From Deroplatys truncata (taxonomy: Eukaryota > Arthropoda > Insecta > Mantodea > Mantidae), in NCBI GenBank assembly GCA_030765065.1, contig CM060977.1, positions 127,290,295-127,354,294 on the forward strand: DNA of 64,000 nucleotides. The letters are read 5' to 3'. The notes below the pieces were generated by a model, which saw only the letters and a list, made by a program, of their open reading frames with translations, was not told where the DNA came from and did no database searches. A program made the translations under genes and the position numbers. Positions within the stretch are counted from its first letter, which is position 1; every line of letters starts with the position of its first letter. Positions 45,381 through 58,011 of the stretch are shown here, one piece after another.

Positions 45381-46311
45381 ACTTTCTCTACTACGTATAG
45401 TAAGTAGGGGAAGTATTGTATTGCACCCAAAAATTCGATACCGAGATTTCACCGGAAATACATGTTTTGGGGCCCCCTGAATCCAAAAAAAGCATTTTTG
45501 GAAACATGTCTGTGTGTGACTTGAACAGCATAACTCGGAAACGAACAGTCGGATAAACACCAAACTTGGCATTTAGGCTCAGTATCTTCCAGAGATGCAA
45601 CACGAAGGTTTTCAAGAAAATCCGCCCCACCCCAGATTACCCTTACATGGAACATTTTTCGAAGATTTTAATTTTCTCAAAAATGCCTCTAACGATTTTG
45701 ATTAAAATATCATATGTTTTAAGATATTTTCATGACAAATGAAATGTATATCTCGAATTTTCTGGGAATGTCTCCAAAAGTATTCTGCATTGTGAACGAC
45801 TTTTGCATAACTGGTAAACTATAAGAGATAGACAACGTTTTACTACACAAATATGTAGATCGTGTTAAAATACACAATTTATGTCGTATACATTTTTTTT
45901 GTTGAGTGAACCATTTTCGAGATATTGCTTGTTATTCTCTTAAATTTTTCAATACTTATTTTCTCAAATGGGAATTCGTTATTCATTTTTTTGTCTTGGA
46001 TATACAAAGAGTATTAATCTGTGGCAAAGAGAATCGTGCTGCACCTAGCAGCCAGCTATTAAGAGATATGTCTATGCTTAAAGGCTACTGTATTTCTATA
46101 TTGCCCTTGCAAATGCAAAACAAGGGGAACATAGTAGGTCTTAAGGGATAGTCAAATATTTTTAGAACTGGTCGCTATGTGTAAAAGTAATTCTCTTTGC
46201 ATGTCAAAAGATCGTTTCTGCAAATGTTTATCTCGATTAATATGAAATAGATGGGGAATAAGAGTTTATAAAAATAGTTTGTACAAGAGTAGAGAAAGTC
46301 ATCACATCAGA
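45381..46311 (+). mobile_element. Family A copy, subfamily A3
   Basis: 931 bp from ACTTTCTCTACTACG to ATCACATCAGA. It carries the A3 inverted duplication at about 46025-46200: one arm starts GCAAAGAGAATCGTGC, the other ends AGTAATTCTCTTTGC. The CA/TG tract is contracted. Confidence 0.87.
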
Positions 46312-47315
46312 TTTTCTAATTAGCTATGCACTTATTAACAGCTCATTTTACTTCACAGGTAATGTTTATTTTACAAAATTAATACAATAACCACAATTAT
46401 TCGTGGGTAGCATTTCAATGGGGGAATTTGCTACATATTACACCTCCAAATCTTTCTTAGTCAGAACAGCGCTTCAGAATTTTAAGTGAATAAGGCAACA
46501 CAGCCAATAACTGACAAAAGTAATAAAAAAGGCAGAACTGAGCAAAGCTCGCAAGTAACGTTCAAGAAAACCATTAACCCCGCCAGCATTATCGCTCAGA
46601 TTATAAGTCAGATATTCTCATAGCTCCATCCCGCCTTTGCTGAAACCAATCCCGTAATTTTTTTCAACCTTAGACCTCTTCCTCCAGGTTCTTTATTGAT
46701 CAAACGCTCTTCTTTTCTCCTCATCCTTCTCTGTCTTTATCTCTCCTTCATCCAGTTGCCGCTCACGCGAGTTTTACAGCTTAATCGGTCATAAAAATTT
46801 TTCTCGGCCGTTGTCATGGCGACGCCACTCGAACCATCTCTCAGCTATTCTTCTTCCACCTGGCGGCAATCTCTTGTACCAGTCTTTTCTTTCAATTTAT
46901 GGAAAAATAAACACTTGAATGTAGTTTCTGTTATCAGTTGATGGAAGAGCTGTTCTAGAGAGTGGCTTTGAACAAACACTAGCTTGGCGAAGCAATTCCA
47001 TAACGCGACAAGGTGTACAACAAGTCCATCCTTTTCGTGTTTTGTTTTATGAGCACATAAAGTTAAGCCGTAAACTTATGAGAGCACGATCATGAAACTT
47101 CAACAAGAAAACTGGCCGCCTCTCATCCTGATTGATGACGTTCCTCAATATCCAACTTTATACCCAATTTGTCACGTTTAATTAAATAGAAAGTCAAATA
47201 TTACATCTAAACACTTCAGTTAAATTCACTAAAATTCATTTACTACCCTTATCCGTTAAAGAGAAGATAAACGAATTGCAGGGAAATGCTATTCTCGCAG
47301 ATTCTTTACGCATTA
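46312..47315. other. Apparently single-copy DNA
   Basis: About 1 kb without family matches and with a more balanced base composition at 46560-46890. No long open frame. It includes a motif matching the RFX X-box. Confidence 0.4.
46810..46823 (-). promoter_or_regulatory. X-box-like motif (RFX consensus match)
   Basis: The minus strand reads GTCGCCATGACAAC, which fits GTHNYYATRRNAAC. It lies in GC-richer single-copy sequence, but no gene is identified next to it. One chance match in a window this long is not unlikely. Confidence 0.25.
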
Positions 47316-48287
47316 TGAAGTTTGATGCTTCACGTATGAAAAGCCAATTTTAAGTAGAATTTGTTTTGTAGTTCAACTGTTGGGGAGCCGAACTTGAAGT
47401 AGTTGCAACCGCACGTATGGTAAAAATGTTTCCGGTAGCCTTCGCCCCAAATGTACTTTCCGGTGGCTTTGCCCCAAAATGTTTAAAAAAATATTAACTT
47501 TGTAATTTCACTGTTGCTTTAAATAACATATATTTATATTTGCCCCTTGGCTGCGTCAGTATTATTTTTAGAGATATGAATTTCTTAACAGGGCTTGATC
47601 GGCTGAAGAATGTAGGCTTACACAGATTATAACTTTTTAATTCACTCCTTTTTATTAGTTCTTGACACGATTTTAATAACTTCACTGATATAGAGAGCTG
47701 CGAGATTCTTTTGTTAATTACTTGCACCGTTTAATACAAACTCTTTTCATCTCACACGAATACCTATTAAATTTCCCGAAAACACATCTCGCGTCAGGAA
47801 CACTGTCTACAACCAACACATCCATTTATGAGCGCTGTTTACAAGCAACTGACTTAGTTTCTACCGCCTAAATTTGTAAATTTCTGTATTTTAATCTCCG
47901 ATTGGCTAATCCTAGTGCAATAGAATACTTTTATTTAACTTAAGATCTTTTTTTGGATGTTGATTGGCTATTTTATAAAATGCTACTAAAATTACATTAT
48001 TGAACGACTAGTAGCATTATTACACTTTTTTACTCATTATTGCCTCAAGGTAACCTCATTATTAGCAACTTTTAACCTACTATTCTCACAGCTCCTACAT
48101 TATTATATTACGTAATACATTCTGATAACATTGTTATACATGTATACAATAATATAAACATATACAATGACTGTAATATACACTTTTTATGTATAGTTAC
48201 AACACATATTGCTTTAAGGCGGGCTGTTACTCAATTTATATTATATAATTTGACTGAAATCATTTAAGTGTTAAAAATACTGCCTCA
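47316..48287 (-). mobile_element. Solo LTR, family B, TSD ATTA
   Basis: 972 bp from TGAAGTTTGATGCTTCACG to AAAATACTGCCTCA. It is flanked by exact ATTA at 47312-47315 and 48288-48291. The GGGGAGCCGAACTTGAAG and CCGGTAGCCTTCGCCCC units are near its left end. Confidence 0.87.
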
Positions 48288-48763
48288 ATTATCGAAAACT
48301 TAGAGAATTATGTATATACAGAATGTAAATGAAATAAGGTTAATCCTTTGAACAGATTATACTTGACAATATTTTGATTAACATTCGTAAACAATAGCTT
48401 GGTCTATCGTAAATGTAATATTACCTTCCTAAAATCACAATTTTTAGGTTCAACAGTAGGTCGATGCAAGCCGTTCTGCAGATAGCAATATTCACCTGCT
48501 TTTTACTTTGAGCTAGGTCATCATATAAACAAGCATACACGTGTGTCATAGAAGATGTCAAGCGCCACATAAACAAACTTTGAGTCCTAACGCAAGGAAG
48601 AGACAAGAGACAATTCCTGCGGAATAACGAGCATGAAAACATACGATTTTATTAGGCAATGTTACATTTTAGAATAATAGATCAAAATACTAACAAAACT
48701 TACCTAGAATTATGGGCACGCTATCGGTTTAAGCAACAAACCTTATTTACATTCTGTGTAATT
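48288..48763. other. Spacer between two inverted LTRs
   Basis: No gene recognised. Confidence 0.5.
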
Positions 48764-49711
48764 TTAGTCAGTATATTTAACATTTAAATGATTTCAGTCT
48801 AGCTATATAAATATAAATTCAATAACAGCCCGCCTTAAAGCAATATGTGTATGTAACAATATATAAAAATGTGAGTAACACTCATTGTATATGTTTTTAT
48901 TATTGTATCCATGTGTAATAATGTTATGTGAATATATTACGTAATTTAATAATGTAGGAGCTGTGAGAATAATAGGTTAAAAGTTGCTAACAATGAGGTA
49001 ACCTTGAGGCAATAATGAATTTGAAATTTAAATGCTACTAGTCATTATTGGAGCAACAATAATGTAAATTAAGAGACAGTTTAAAAATAGCCAATCAACA
49101 ACCAGAAAATGCTTTAGTTAAATGAAGGTATTCTATTGGAGTAGGATTAGCCATTCAGAGACTTGAAATACAGAAATTTACAAGTTTAGGTGGTTGAAAT
49201 CAGTTCAGTTGCCTGCAGACAGTGATTGTAACCGGATGCAAGATACGTCCTCGAGAGATTTAATACGTATTCGTGTGAGACGAAAATAAGTTTACGTGTT
49301 AAAAATTGCAATTAATTACTAAAAAGAATCTCACAGCTCTCTATATCAGTGAAGTATTATTTAAATTGTGCCAAGAATTATTAAAAAAGAGTGAAGTAAA
49401 ATTATAATCTGTGTAAGCCTACATTCTTAAGTCGCACCACAACCCTGCCAAGACATCCATGTCTCTAAAAAAATACTGACGTAGCCGAGGCAAACATAAA
49501 TATAACATTTAAAGAAACAGTAAAAATAAATAGTTAATATTTTTTTAAACTTGAGGCAAAGGCCACCTGAAGGTAAACTTGGGGCGAAGACTACCAGAAA
49601 GCGGGTACTATACGTGCGGTTGTAACCAACTTCAAGTTCGGCTCCCCAACAGTCGAAATATAATACATCTTCAAATCGGCTTTTCCATACGTGATACAAT
49701 AAATCTTCTCA
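48764..49711 (+). mobile_element. Solo LTR, family B, TSD AATT
   Basis: 948 bp with a degraded start TTAGTCAGTATATTTAAC and end AATCTTCTCA. It is flanked by AATT at 48760-48763 and 49712-49715. It is inverted relative to the copy 476 bp upstream. Confidence 0.82.
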
Positions 49712-49715
49712 AATT

Positions 49716-50459
49716 ATTAGTATATGACTGCTAATATCCGAGTGACCCAGATGAAAATGATTATGGCTGTTGAGTAGAGGATTAGAATCTCTGATTGTTT
49801 ATTTCTCCATTCTGTTTTAAGTCATTTAGATTTAGGCTGCTGTAAGTATATAATGTGAAGAGAAATTTCATATAATTATCCAGAAAGAGGCGAGTGCTCA
49901 CTGTGTGTATCATTTGCCATAAGATTCTATCTGATGCGCTATTTGTAGTATTCTCAGACATGTGATACGTTCTGAATTAGATTATTTTCAATTGCTATAT
50001 ACTTTGAAAACCCGGGGCCAACACGTAAATTTCCAATAATTTGATCAAAGTTTATTACGCTACAAGTTGTGTTAATTTTGATGGATTCTCCTTTGGTGGG
50101 AGTAAGGTTCAATAAGAATTCAGGTCTCTTGAAAAACATATGGCACGAGCACCACCAGAAATACGGCTGAATGTAGGCATATAGGGAATTTGATAAATTA
50201 GAAGTAAACAACTTCCTTTTATGTGACCTTATATATACGCACTTCTTTTTCAACGGATTACTCTCCTCTTTTTAAAACTTACACCCCCAAGGACTTACAA
50301 GCCAAAGCCTTGAGTCAGTAGCCTGTCGAGGAGCAAGCAAACTATGTATCATAGCATATCCATCATGGATGATCAGCCCAATGTCTGGTATGGGGAGGAA
50401 GAACGAAATGAAATGTAATGATAAAAGGGATAATAGAAAAATTCTCTAGCAACCGAGAA
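49716..50459. other. Unassigned DNA
   Basis: No gene or repeat recognised. Confidence 0.45.
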
Positions 50460-50566
50460 GAACGGCAAAAAGAAACCTTCGATCAGGTTGGTCGACCCGG
50501 AGGTTTGAACCTGCAACCACCCGAATGCGAGTCGTACGTTACCACAGCGCCATCATGCTCGGTGTA
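50460..50566 (-). mobile_element. SINE head remnant
   Basis: The minus strand has CGAGCATGATGGCGCTGTGG, CGCATTCGGGTGG and GCAGGTTCAAACCTCCGGG (B box). The body is not preserved. Confidence 0.6.
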
Positions 50567-51196
50567 TGCGCGTATCTTAAATTTTAATCTGAACTCGAGA
50601 AAAACATTCATCTGTTTGAGAACAAGGCCATGTACAACTTAACAAGGCAAATGGTGATATGTAAATCAAAATACAGAACAGCAGATTGCGTATCACGCAC
50701 TTTGAAAGTTGGCGATAAGTTAGGGCAATTTGCCACAGTTGCTGATTAACAAGCTAATTAGCTTACTTTATAACTACTGGGCTATGTGCGAGTTAAAAAA
50801 AATCGAAATTCTTCCAACGCTTTATTAAACATACATAAGGCGATGCATCTGCGAAATTTAGCCCAAAGCTGTGAAAAATTACATTTAATTTCCTCGCAAT
50901 AAAATAATATATTTAATATTTAGGAAACCACATAGCTACTTCGATTTGGAGCTATTGGAGCTAAAACAACCACGCCAAACGTTAATATGTTTCAGCATTT
51001 AGTGAAAATGGAAATGTAGCACACGATGAAATCTTTTTTCTTACTTCGAAAGTGTTATAGTTTCTTAGAAAATTATCAAAATTCTCCCATTATAGTGTAA
51101 TTTCTTTTATTTCAGCATTAGTGCTTAAACATTAAAGCATCGTAATTATTATGGAGTGTAAAGCAAGAAAGTATTTCTACAAAAAAAAAAAAAGAA
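50567..51196. other. Unassigned AT-rich DNA
   Basis: Nothing recognised apart from an A13 run at 51181. Confidence 0.5.
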
Positions 51197-52135
51197 TATG
51201 ATGTGTTACACTCACATGACTTTCTCTACTCTTGTACAAACTATTTTTACAAACTCTTATTGTCCATCTATTTCATATTAATCGAGATAAACATTTGCAG
51301 AAACGATCTTTTGACATGCAAAGAGAATTACATTTTACACCTAGCGACCAGTTCTAAAAATATTTGACTTTGCTTAAGGCGTACTATGTTCCCCTTGTTT
51401 TGTATTTGCAAGGGCAATATAGAAATACAGTAGCCTTTAAGCATAGACACATCTCTTAATAGCTAGTTGCTAGGTGCAGCACCATTCTCTTTGCCACAGA
51501 TTAATGCTCCTTGCAATTCCAAGACAAAAAAATGAATAACGAATTCCTATTTGAGAAAGTAAGTATTGAAAATTTTAAGGGAATAACAAGCAATATCTCG
51601 AAAATGGTTCACTCAACAAAAAAGATATATATGATATAAATTGTGTATTTTAACGCGATCTACATTTTTTGTGTAGTAAAATTTTGTCTCTCTTATGATT
51701 TACCAGTTATGCAAAAGTCGTTCAAAGTGAAGAATACTTTTGGAGACATTCCAAGAAAATTCAAGATACATTTCATTTGTCATAAAAATATCTTAAACAT
51801 ATGATATCTTAATCAAAATCGTTAGTCATTTTTGAAAACATAAAAATTTTCGAAAAATGTTCCATGTAAAGGGTAATCTGGGGTGGGGGGTATTTTCTTG
51901 AAAACCTTCGTGTCGCATCACTGGAAGATACTGAACCTAAATACCAAGTTTGATGTTTATGCGACTGTTCGTTTCTGAGTTATGCTGTTCACAGATACAC
52001 ACACAGACACACACATGGACATGTTTTCAAAAATGCATTCAGGGGGTCTCAAAATATATTTCCGGTGAAATCTCGGTATGGAATTTTTGGGTGGAATACA
52101 ATACTCCCCTTCTTACTATACGTAGTAGAGAAAGT
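51197..52135 (-). mobile_element. Family A copy, subfamily A3
   Basis: 939 bp, flanked by A-runs, ending TACGTAGTAGAGAAAGTAAAAA. It carries the inverted duplication at 51318-51500. It is close to the copies at 20853 and 45381, which suggests recent activity of A3. Confidence 0.87.
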
Positions 52136-52141
52136 AAAAAG

Positions 52142-52587
52142 GAAATTTAAAGAATTAAACATATTATTTACCAAAAATCAAATGTTTAATCATACATTTT
52201 TGTAGTTTCCATCATATTAAGCTTCTGAATTATAAAAATATATTTACAAGAAGCAATACTTTTAACAAATATGCATGAAAATAAAGCTGGTATAATATTA
52301 TAAACGGACGACATTTTTACTGGAGATTTGCCATATTTGAAGTTATATCACGTTAAAACGAGTAATATGCCCGAATCATGTTGTCTAAATTTTAATAGAA
52401 GTACCGTCAAAACACTAAATGATTTTTCGAAGTACTCACCTCCTTACCATAGTGGCAGAGGAAGTTGCTTGAAACAAAGTAACATTTCTTGGAGTATGTG
52501 AAAAACATCTAACAAACGTTGCAAATAACAAGATTATTGCTGCAAAATTACAATTACCCAAGTCCTCTTTCAAACACATGCACACGC

Positions 52588-52643
<56 letters not shown>

Positions 52644-52687
52644 AGAGAATAACGGAGGGGACTTAGTATCTCGACCTATGCAGATCT
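52142..52687. other. Unassigned spacer with microsatellite
   Basis: AT-rich. A (GA)n microsatellite lies at its right end, directly beside a SINE. Confidence 0.5.
52588..52641. repeat. (GA)n microsatellite
   Basis: About 27 GA units with one GC interruption. Confidence 0.95.
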
Positions 52688-52689
52688 GT

Positions 52690-53152
52690 TGTACCTAGGC
52701 TCCTAACGGGGCGTCTCCTGGATGGAGTGGCGGATGAAGTGAGAGGGGAGAGAGGGCGGTCGGACCAGGAAGCAAGACAGACAAAGGGCAGGCCCCCCAC
52801 TGTTTACAGATTTAATTTTTGATGCGAATTAGTGCAGCCGGGTTTACACATCCCCTGGGGGGAGGCGAGATCCGGAGACTGCCCCCATTCCGGGAGGCGA
52901 AGGTGTATACAGAGCATCCTTTTCCCCTGTTACGCACACGTCGAGACTTTACGCCGACACAACCCTGAAAGAAATCCAGCAGATGAAAGGTGAAGAGAAA
53001 TCAGAATTGGGGTGAAATAGAGGGACAGGTAACCCGACCCGGGGAAACCTCAAAAAAAAGCCGATGGGTCATGAAGATTGGTCGCGACAATTGAACACAT
53101 GACCTCCGAATGCGGGCACAGACGTTACAACCTGATTCATCTCCCTTGGTCT
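52690..53152 (-). mobile_element. SINE, family S1-long
   Basis: Minus-strand head near 53150 (AGGGAGATGAATCAGG), CGCATTCGGAGGTC, a weak B box, then CCCATCGGC and GAGGTTTCCCCGGGTCGGG. The GC-rich body has TTTCAGGGTTGTGTCGGC and ACACCTTCGCCTCCCGGA. It extends to GGAGCCTAGG at the left end. The poly-purine tract at 52588 may be its tail. Confidence 0.78.
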
Positions 53153-53931
53153 ATATAATATGAAATTGACAGGAAAATTGTAAATTTTGACGTCCTATTT
53201 CCAACCAAAATAATTTAATCTACCAATTTCCATCATATATTTTGATCTACCATATTCAGTTCACTATTTATTGTTTTGGAACTGCAACAAATGTAGTTAA
53301 GGTAAGTTAATAAATTAGTACAATTAAAATGATATAATACAGCATTAAAACCCAAATATTAAATATATAAAACAGGATACTTTAAAGTACAATGTCAGCA
53401 TTGGGTTGAAAAAATACATTACCATAATAAAACTGGTTTACGCCAAGACAATATTCAAAAACAGCTTTAAACCCATAGGCTAGCTCATACCAGCCTTCGG
53501 TAATCAAGGATATTAATGCCAAAATTGCCCTACCATTACAATATGAGTGACAATAGCATCATTATACCTTGTAACATACTCTAGTATAGTTGTAGCATCG
53601 TTTAAAACCAAAACTGTATATTTAGTATAATACGAAATGGGATACTACACAGTACACATGCATGATATCATTGGTAACATTAGTTGTATTGGTGACATGA
53701 GTATTTCTAAGGAATATGAACATTGTGTCTTTTGAAAAAATGTTAATTTCTCATGCGAATAATGTATATAGTATAGCTTAAGCATACATATACTCCAAGG
53801 AAACTCAAACAAGCAGACATATTCAACAAAAAACCAAATAGAGTGTGAATATCAATATTGACATTGACTTGACTTATGCCTTAATGAAACATAACTGCAC
53901 CATTCTAGCAAAACAACACAAGAAAAAAAAA
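53153..53931. other. Unassigned AT-rich DNA
   Basis: Nothing recognised. Confidence 0.5.
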
Positions 53932-54722
53932 TCTGATGTGTTACACTCACATGATTTCTCTACTCTTGTACAAACTATTTTTACAAACAATTCTTCTCCA
54001 TATGCAAGGGGAATATGGTGGATTTTAAGCGATAGTAAAATATTTTAAGATGTAATTTTTTATTGGCGTTGATTTTTTTTTGAATAAGAATGAGTTATAT
54101 ATTTGGGTATGTATTTGTTATTTTAACAACTGCAATTAAAGTTAAAAATAAATAACAGGCAATTAAAATTAATTCCTAATCTAGGAATGGCGGATAATAA
54201 GTTGGTAATTACTGTGGCACCTCAGAATGATAGTGGTTGCTACGTGGAGTATTCCATTCTCTTTGCATTACTAGGACAAAAAATGAATAACAAATTTGAG
54301 AAAAAGTTTTAACTATTGGAAAATTTAAGGGAATAACAAGCAATTCTGAAAATGGTTCACCCAACAAAAAAAATGTATATGACATAAATTGTGTATTTTA
54401 ACGCAATCTACATTTTTTGTGTAGTAAAATTTTGTCTATCTCTTATGGTTTACCAGTTATACAAAAGTCGTTCACAATGAAGAATACTTTTGGAGACATT
54501 CCCAGAAAATTCGAGATATACATTTTATTTGCCATGAAAATATCTTAAACATATGATATTTTAATCAAAATCGTTAGAGCCATTTTTGAGAAAATTAAAA
54601 TTTTCAAAGAACGTTCCATGTAAAGGGTAATCTGGGGTGGGGGGATTTTCTTGAAAACCTTCGTGTTGCATCTCTGGAAGATACTGGCCCTAAATACCAA
54701 GTTTGGTGTTTATCCGACTGTT
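53932..54722 (-). mobile_element. Family A (A1) copy, interrupted and truncated
   Basis: Begins TCTGATGTGTTACACTCAC after an A-run and stops abruptly at GTTTATCCGACTGTTC, losing the CA tract and final motif. An insert of ~180 bp lies at 54050-54230. Confidence 0.8.
54050..54230. other. Unknown ~180-bp insert in a family A copy
   Basis: The family sequence ATATTTTAAGA is followed by about 180 unrelated bases before GTGGTTGCTACGTGGAG resumes. I see no TIRs and no tRNA boxes. Confidence 0.55.
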
Positions 54723-55594
54723 CAGCTTATCAGCTGTTTTGCCGCACAATCCTCTTCATCAAAGAGAAGGTAAAACATGTGCAGCAACCCACTAAGTATC
54801 TAGACAAAAATTACCTCAATGGCTTTAATGTCAGCTAAGAAAGCCACGATTATTCCACTATCATGCCCTAGCACCAGTGACGGCTGATGTACAAGAGCAC
54901 GTGAACACCCTAATTTGACACCCTGGGATCTATTGTTTATTTTTTCTCTGAATGCTATTAAACGTAACATGTGTGCTGTAATTTAAAACCTATGGCCTTT
55001 AAAACTATCGCACTAGTCCTCTGAACTCGATGAAACATGGCAACATTGTCGTTGGCACATCTTGACTTGTGCATATTTTAAGGAGCTTGCGCGCAAGCTA
55101 ACTGATATGTCGTAATTACCTTATTGGTAAAATACATATGGATCATGCACTTTTGAAGGCGTGCACTAGGACGCAAAGCCTCTCTGATGCTGTTTCTTTT
55201 CTATATCGCATCTCCAAAGACAGTATAGGTTAAATGCAACGCACTGTTGCCACATATAATATACGTAGGCTCGCAACTTTGGCTCTTGGTTGCGATTGGT
55301 CTACCAATTTAATGTCGTCTTATGAATGATACATCACCAAATAGGAAATATTACCACTGCAAGTTAACCTATTGTAAGATATTTAATTCTCACCTGCACT
55401 TTATTTATCCCCTTTTATATTTTTAGTACTTCGAAATACAATGTTACAGGCATAAAATATACATTATCAAAGAAATACATAGATATAAAATGATAACATC
55501 TTTAAGGTGTTAGGGTATTTATTACCAATGTTTACCCATTAAATATTACATTCAACCCGCGTGGAATGTATTCAAACAGCAAAAAATTAACTAC

Positions 55595-55860
55595 TCACCG
55601 AACTCCGTTTTGCTTTATTCCATCATATTGTGTTAACCAAGCATATTTTTGGTTTGCCCACCCTTTTTGCTTTCGTTTTGACGGCTTCCTTAGAAGTCCT
55701 TTCATTTGCTCAGTTTTTATCCTATATACTACTGTTTCTGAAAATCTAGTAGCCTTAGCTGGTTGTTTTACTGCCTTACTCACTGTATTTGAATAAACCA
55801 ACTCCTTCATTATTGTTTTGCGTTTCTACTTGGTTTACCAACATTTCGTTTCTTCCTAGT
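55595..55860 (-). pseudogene. Possible helix-turn-helix transposon protein fragment
   Basis: A minus-strand frame of 71 codons reads SNTVSKAVKQPAKATRFSET and VVYRIKTEQMKGLLRKPSKRK. This resembles the HTH plus basic linker at the N-terminus of several insect transposon proteins. A basic stretch EGKTRKKRNVGKPSRNAK lies upstream in another frame. No catalytic domain follows. The resemblance is weak and from memory. Confidence 0.25.
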
Positions 55861-56797
55861 TTTCCCCTCCATAACTATAAATATTTACCAAAAATGCTGA
55901 ATAAATAACACTTGCATAACACTTCACACTGTATAAACGTACACACTTCCTTTCAACTGATATTAACCTATACTGCCTTCTGCCTCGCGCCGGTAACTGA
56001 ATAGATTAATGACTTCTGTTTGCCACACACAATGAATGGAAGGAGTTACAGTATTCCGGCTTCTTTTAAAAACTGCCTCACCCTGCTCAACATTTTCTCT
56101 GATTGGTCCCCGTTGTAAACCCAATAATAAAAAGGTTTCTCGCTGGCTGACTTTTCTACTGCCTAGGTATAGAGTTTCCGAAAATATTAAAGCTCATCTT
56201 ATTAAAGACAGAAAATTCAAACTAGTCAAGTATCCGCATTCTAGTACACTCTAGCTAACAAAAAAATATTGTGGCGTTCTACCCTTTAGTTTATTAGTTA
56301 CTGCGTGATAAGCGTAGAAGCAGAAAATATCGGACTTTAACCGAACACGTTTTTTTATAAATTTGGACCCACAGAACTCTATAAAAACGACGTAATCTGA
56401 TAGAGAAAAATTTTCTGCAAGGATAATGTGTTCAACGTTAAAAAGATAATAAATGCATATTTATTAGCAACTTGGCGACAGCGCTAGAGTAGAAAAGGAT
56501 GACGCTAATGGCAACATGCATGTGTTAGGCAGAGACAGAGATATCCCATTCACCTCCATACTGTCTTTTAGAGTTGAGACAAGCTATAGCACTGCAATTT
56601 TACGTCAATGCTACACTATGGTAGAAGTAGGTAACTGCACGAGCGTGGAAACGTTTCTCGCTTTTCAATACTATTTATACTCTCAACTACAATGCATTTT
56701 ACACATTACTTCCTTCTTGATCTAAAACGCTGTAATTCATTATGTACACAACACCACCCACAAAACAATCCTCTCTTTCGTTACACAAATTATGTAG

Positions 56798-56799
<2 letters not shown>

Positions 56800-56839
<40 letters not shown>
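56800..56839. repeat. (ATT)n microsatellite
   Basis: About 13 ATT units. Confidence 0.95.
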
Positions 56840-57045
56840 GTGAGCGTGGTTTTAAAGTGGCTACAATTGTATGAATTTTTCATAATCATAACTATTATGC
56901 AGCAGATACTACTTCACATTTTCAGAGTTATCGGGATCTAAAATTTTGTGAACACCCAAAATGTATACTCAGAGCCGCTGTTACCTGGCACGTTGCTTAA
57001 AGATAAAAGGCAAGTCGCCTGGTTGCGTGTTTTATTCGTATTATA

Positions 57046-57844
57046 CAGGAAGATCCAAAAAACTACGAACCACCTGTGCGGTCTTTTTCCTGTTCGCGTC
57101 CTCGGCGCTCGTCGCCGTCTGTCGCTATCAGAGAAAGGCGTGGATGAAACCATAATTTTTAAAACTACTTTTAAAGGCTTTACTTATGAATTTTATGAAA
57201 GGAGATGCTGAAATTGGCCACTGTCGTTGTCCTTAGATCTTTGGCACCTCTTTAGGACACTATCCATCACTCGCCAATTTCTTTCCAATCAATAGTTGAA
57301 ACCCGTAATTATGGGAATACAATTTTTCCCCCTTTTTTAGAGAATTAGCAGCCAGGGAGCGTGATTTTGCCATTTTCAATAAGACTATGCAACAGCTTAT
57401 ATGGCTAATATTTCGATGAGAAAAGCTGAAAGTGTGTTTGAGGACAGAATTATTAGTATAGATTTGTGCCCCCTTCGGTCCCCCGATCTAAAACTCTGCG
57501 ATTTCTATCTCTGGGGTAACTTAAAACAAAGTATACAAGACAAACCCACACACTCTGGAAGAATTAAAACAAAATATCCGTCAGGAAATTTCCATCATTT
57601 CTCAACGTGAACTACGGCGAGTGATGGATAGCTTCCTAGATGTGCCAAAAATGTATGGACAGCGGCAGTGGCCAGTTTCAGCATTTCCTTTCATAAAGTT
57701 GGTAACTAAAGCCTTTAAAAGTAGTTTTAAAGATGTTATATGGTTTCATTCGCGCCTTTCTATGATAGCGACTGACGGAAGCGAGCGCCGTGGACCCAGA
57801 CAGGAAAACCGCGCAGCCGGTTCGTAGTTTTTTGGCTCACCCTG
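57046..57844 (+). mobile_element. Long-TIR transposon, internally deleted, mariner-superfamily type
   Basis: 799 bp. The arms 57046-57275 and 57616-57844 are imperfect inverted repeats of ~230 bp, sharing CCAAAAAACTACGAACC, AAAACTACTTTTAAAGGC, GAAATGCTGAAA and TCCATCACTCGCC. The outer ends are CAGGAAGATCC and its counterpart CCAGGGTGAGCC. Between the arms is only a fragment of a transposase C-terminus. It is an internal-deletion derivative on its way to becoming a MITE. Confidence 0.82.
57360..57610 (+). pseudogene. Mariner-superfamily transposase C-terminal fragment
   Basis: The plus strand contains EDRIISIDLCPLRSPDLKLC then DFYLWGNLKQSIQDKP. The block PRSPDL..CDFFLWG.LK is the region around the third catalytic acidic residue (an Asp) in this transposase group. 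The first two Asp motifs and the DNA-binding domain are missing. The element at 61808 has a related block. Confidence 0.8.
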
Positions 57845-58011
57845 GACTATGCAGTAGGTACTATACAATGTATTTGGTATTATACGGTATTTTTACAACT
57901 CTTCTGTTGATGAAATATTTGGTTATGTAAATTAGCATTAATAATTACAAGCGATTATATATGTGTTGATTAATTACAGCCAGAGTTTTAAAGCCTTTAA
58001 ACATAGGATTG

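Larger units (their letters stand above)
54723..57045. other. Longest stretch without a named repeat
   Basis: About 2.3 kb. It may be partly host DNA. It holds a possible coding remnant at 55595-55860 and an (ATT)n microsatellite at 56800-56839. No exon structure that I can support. Confidence 0.4.
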
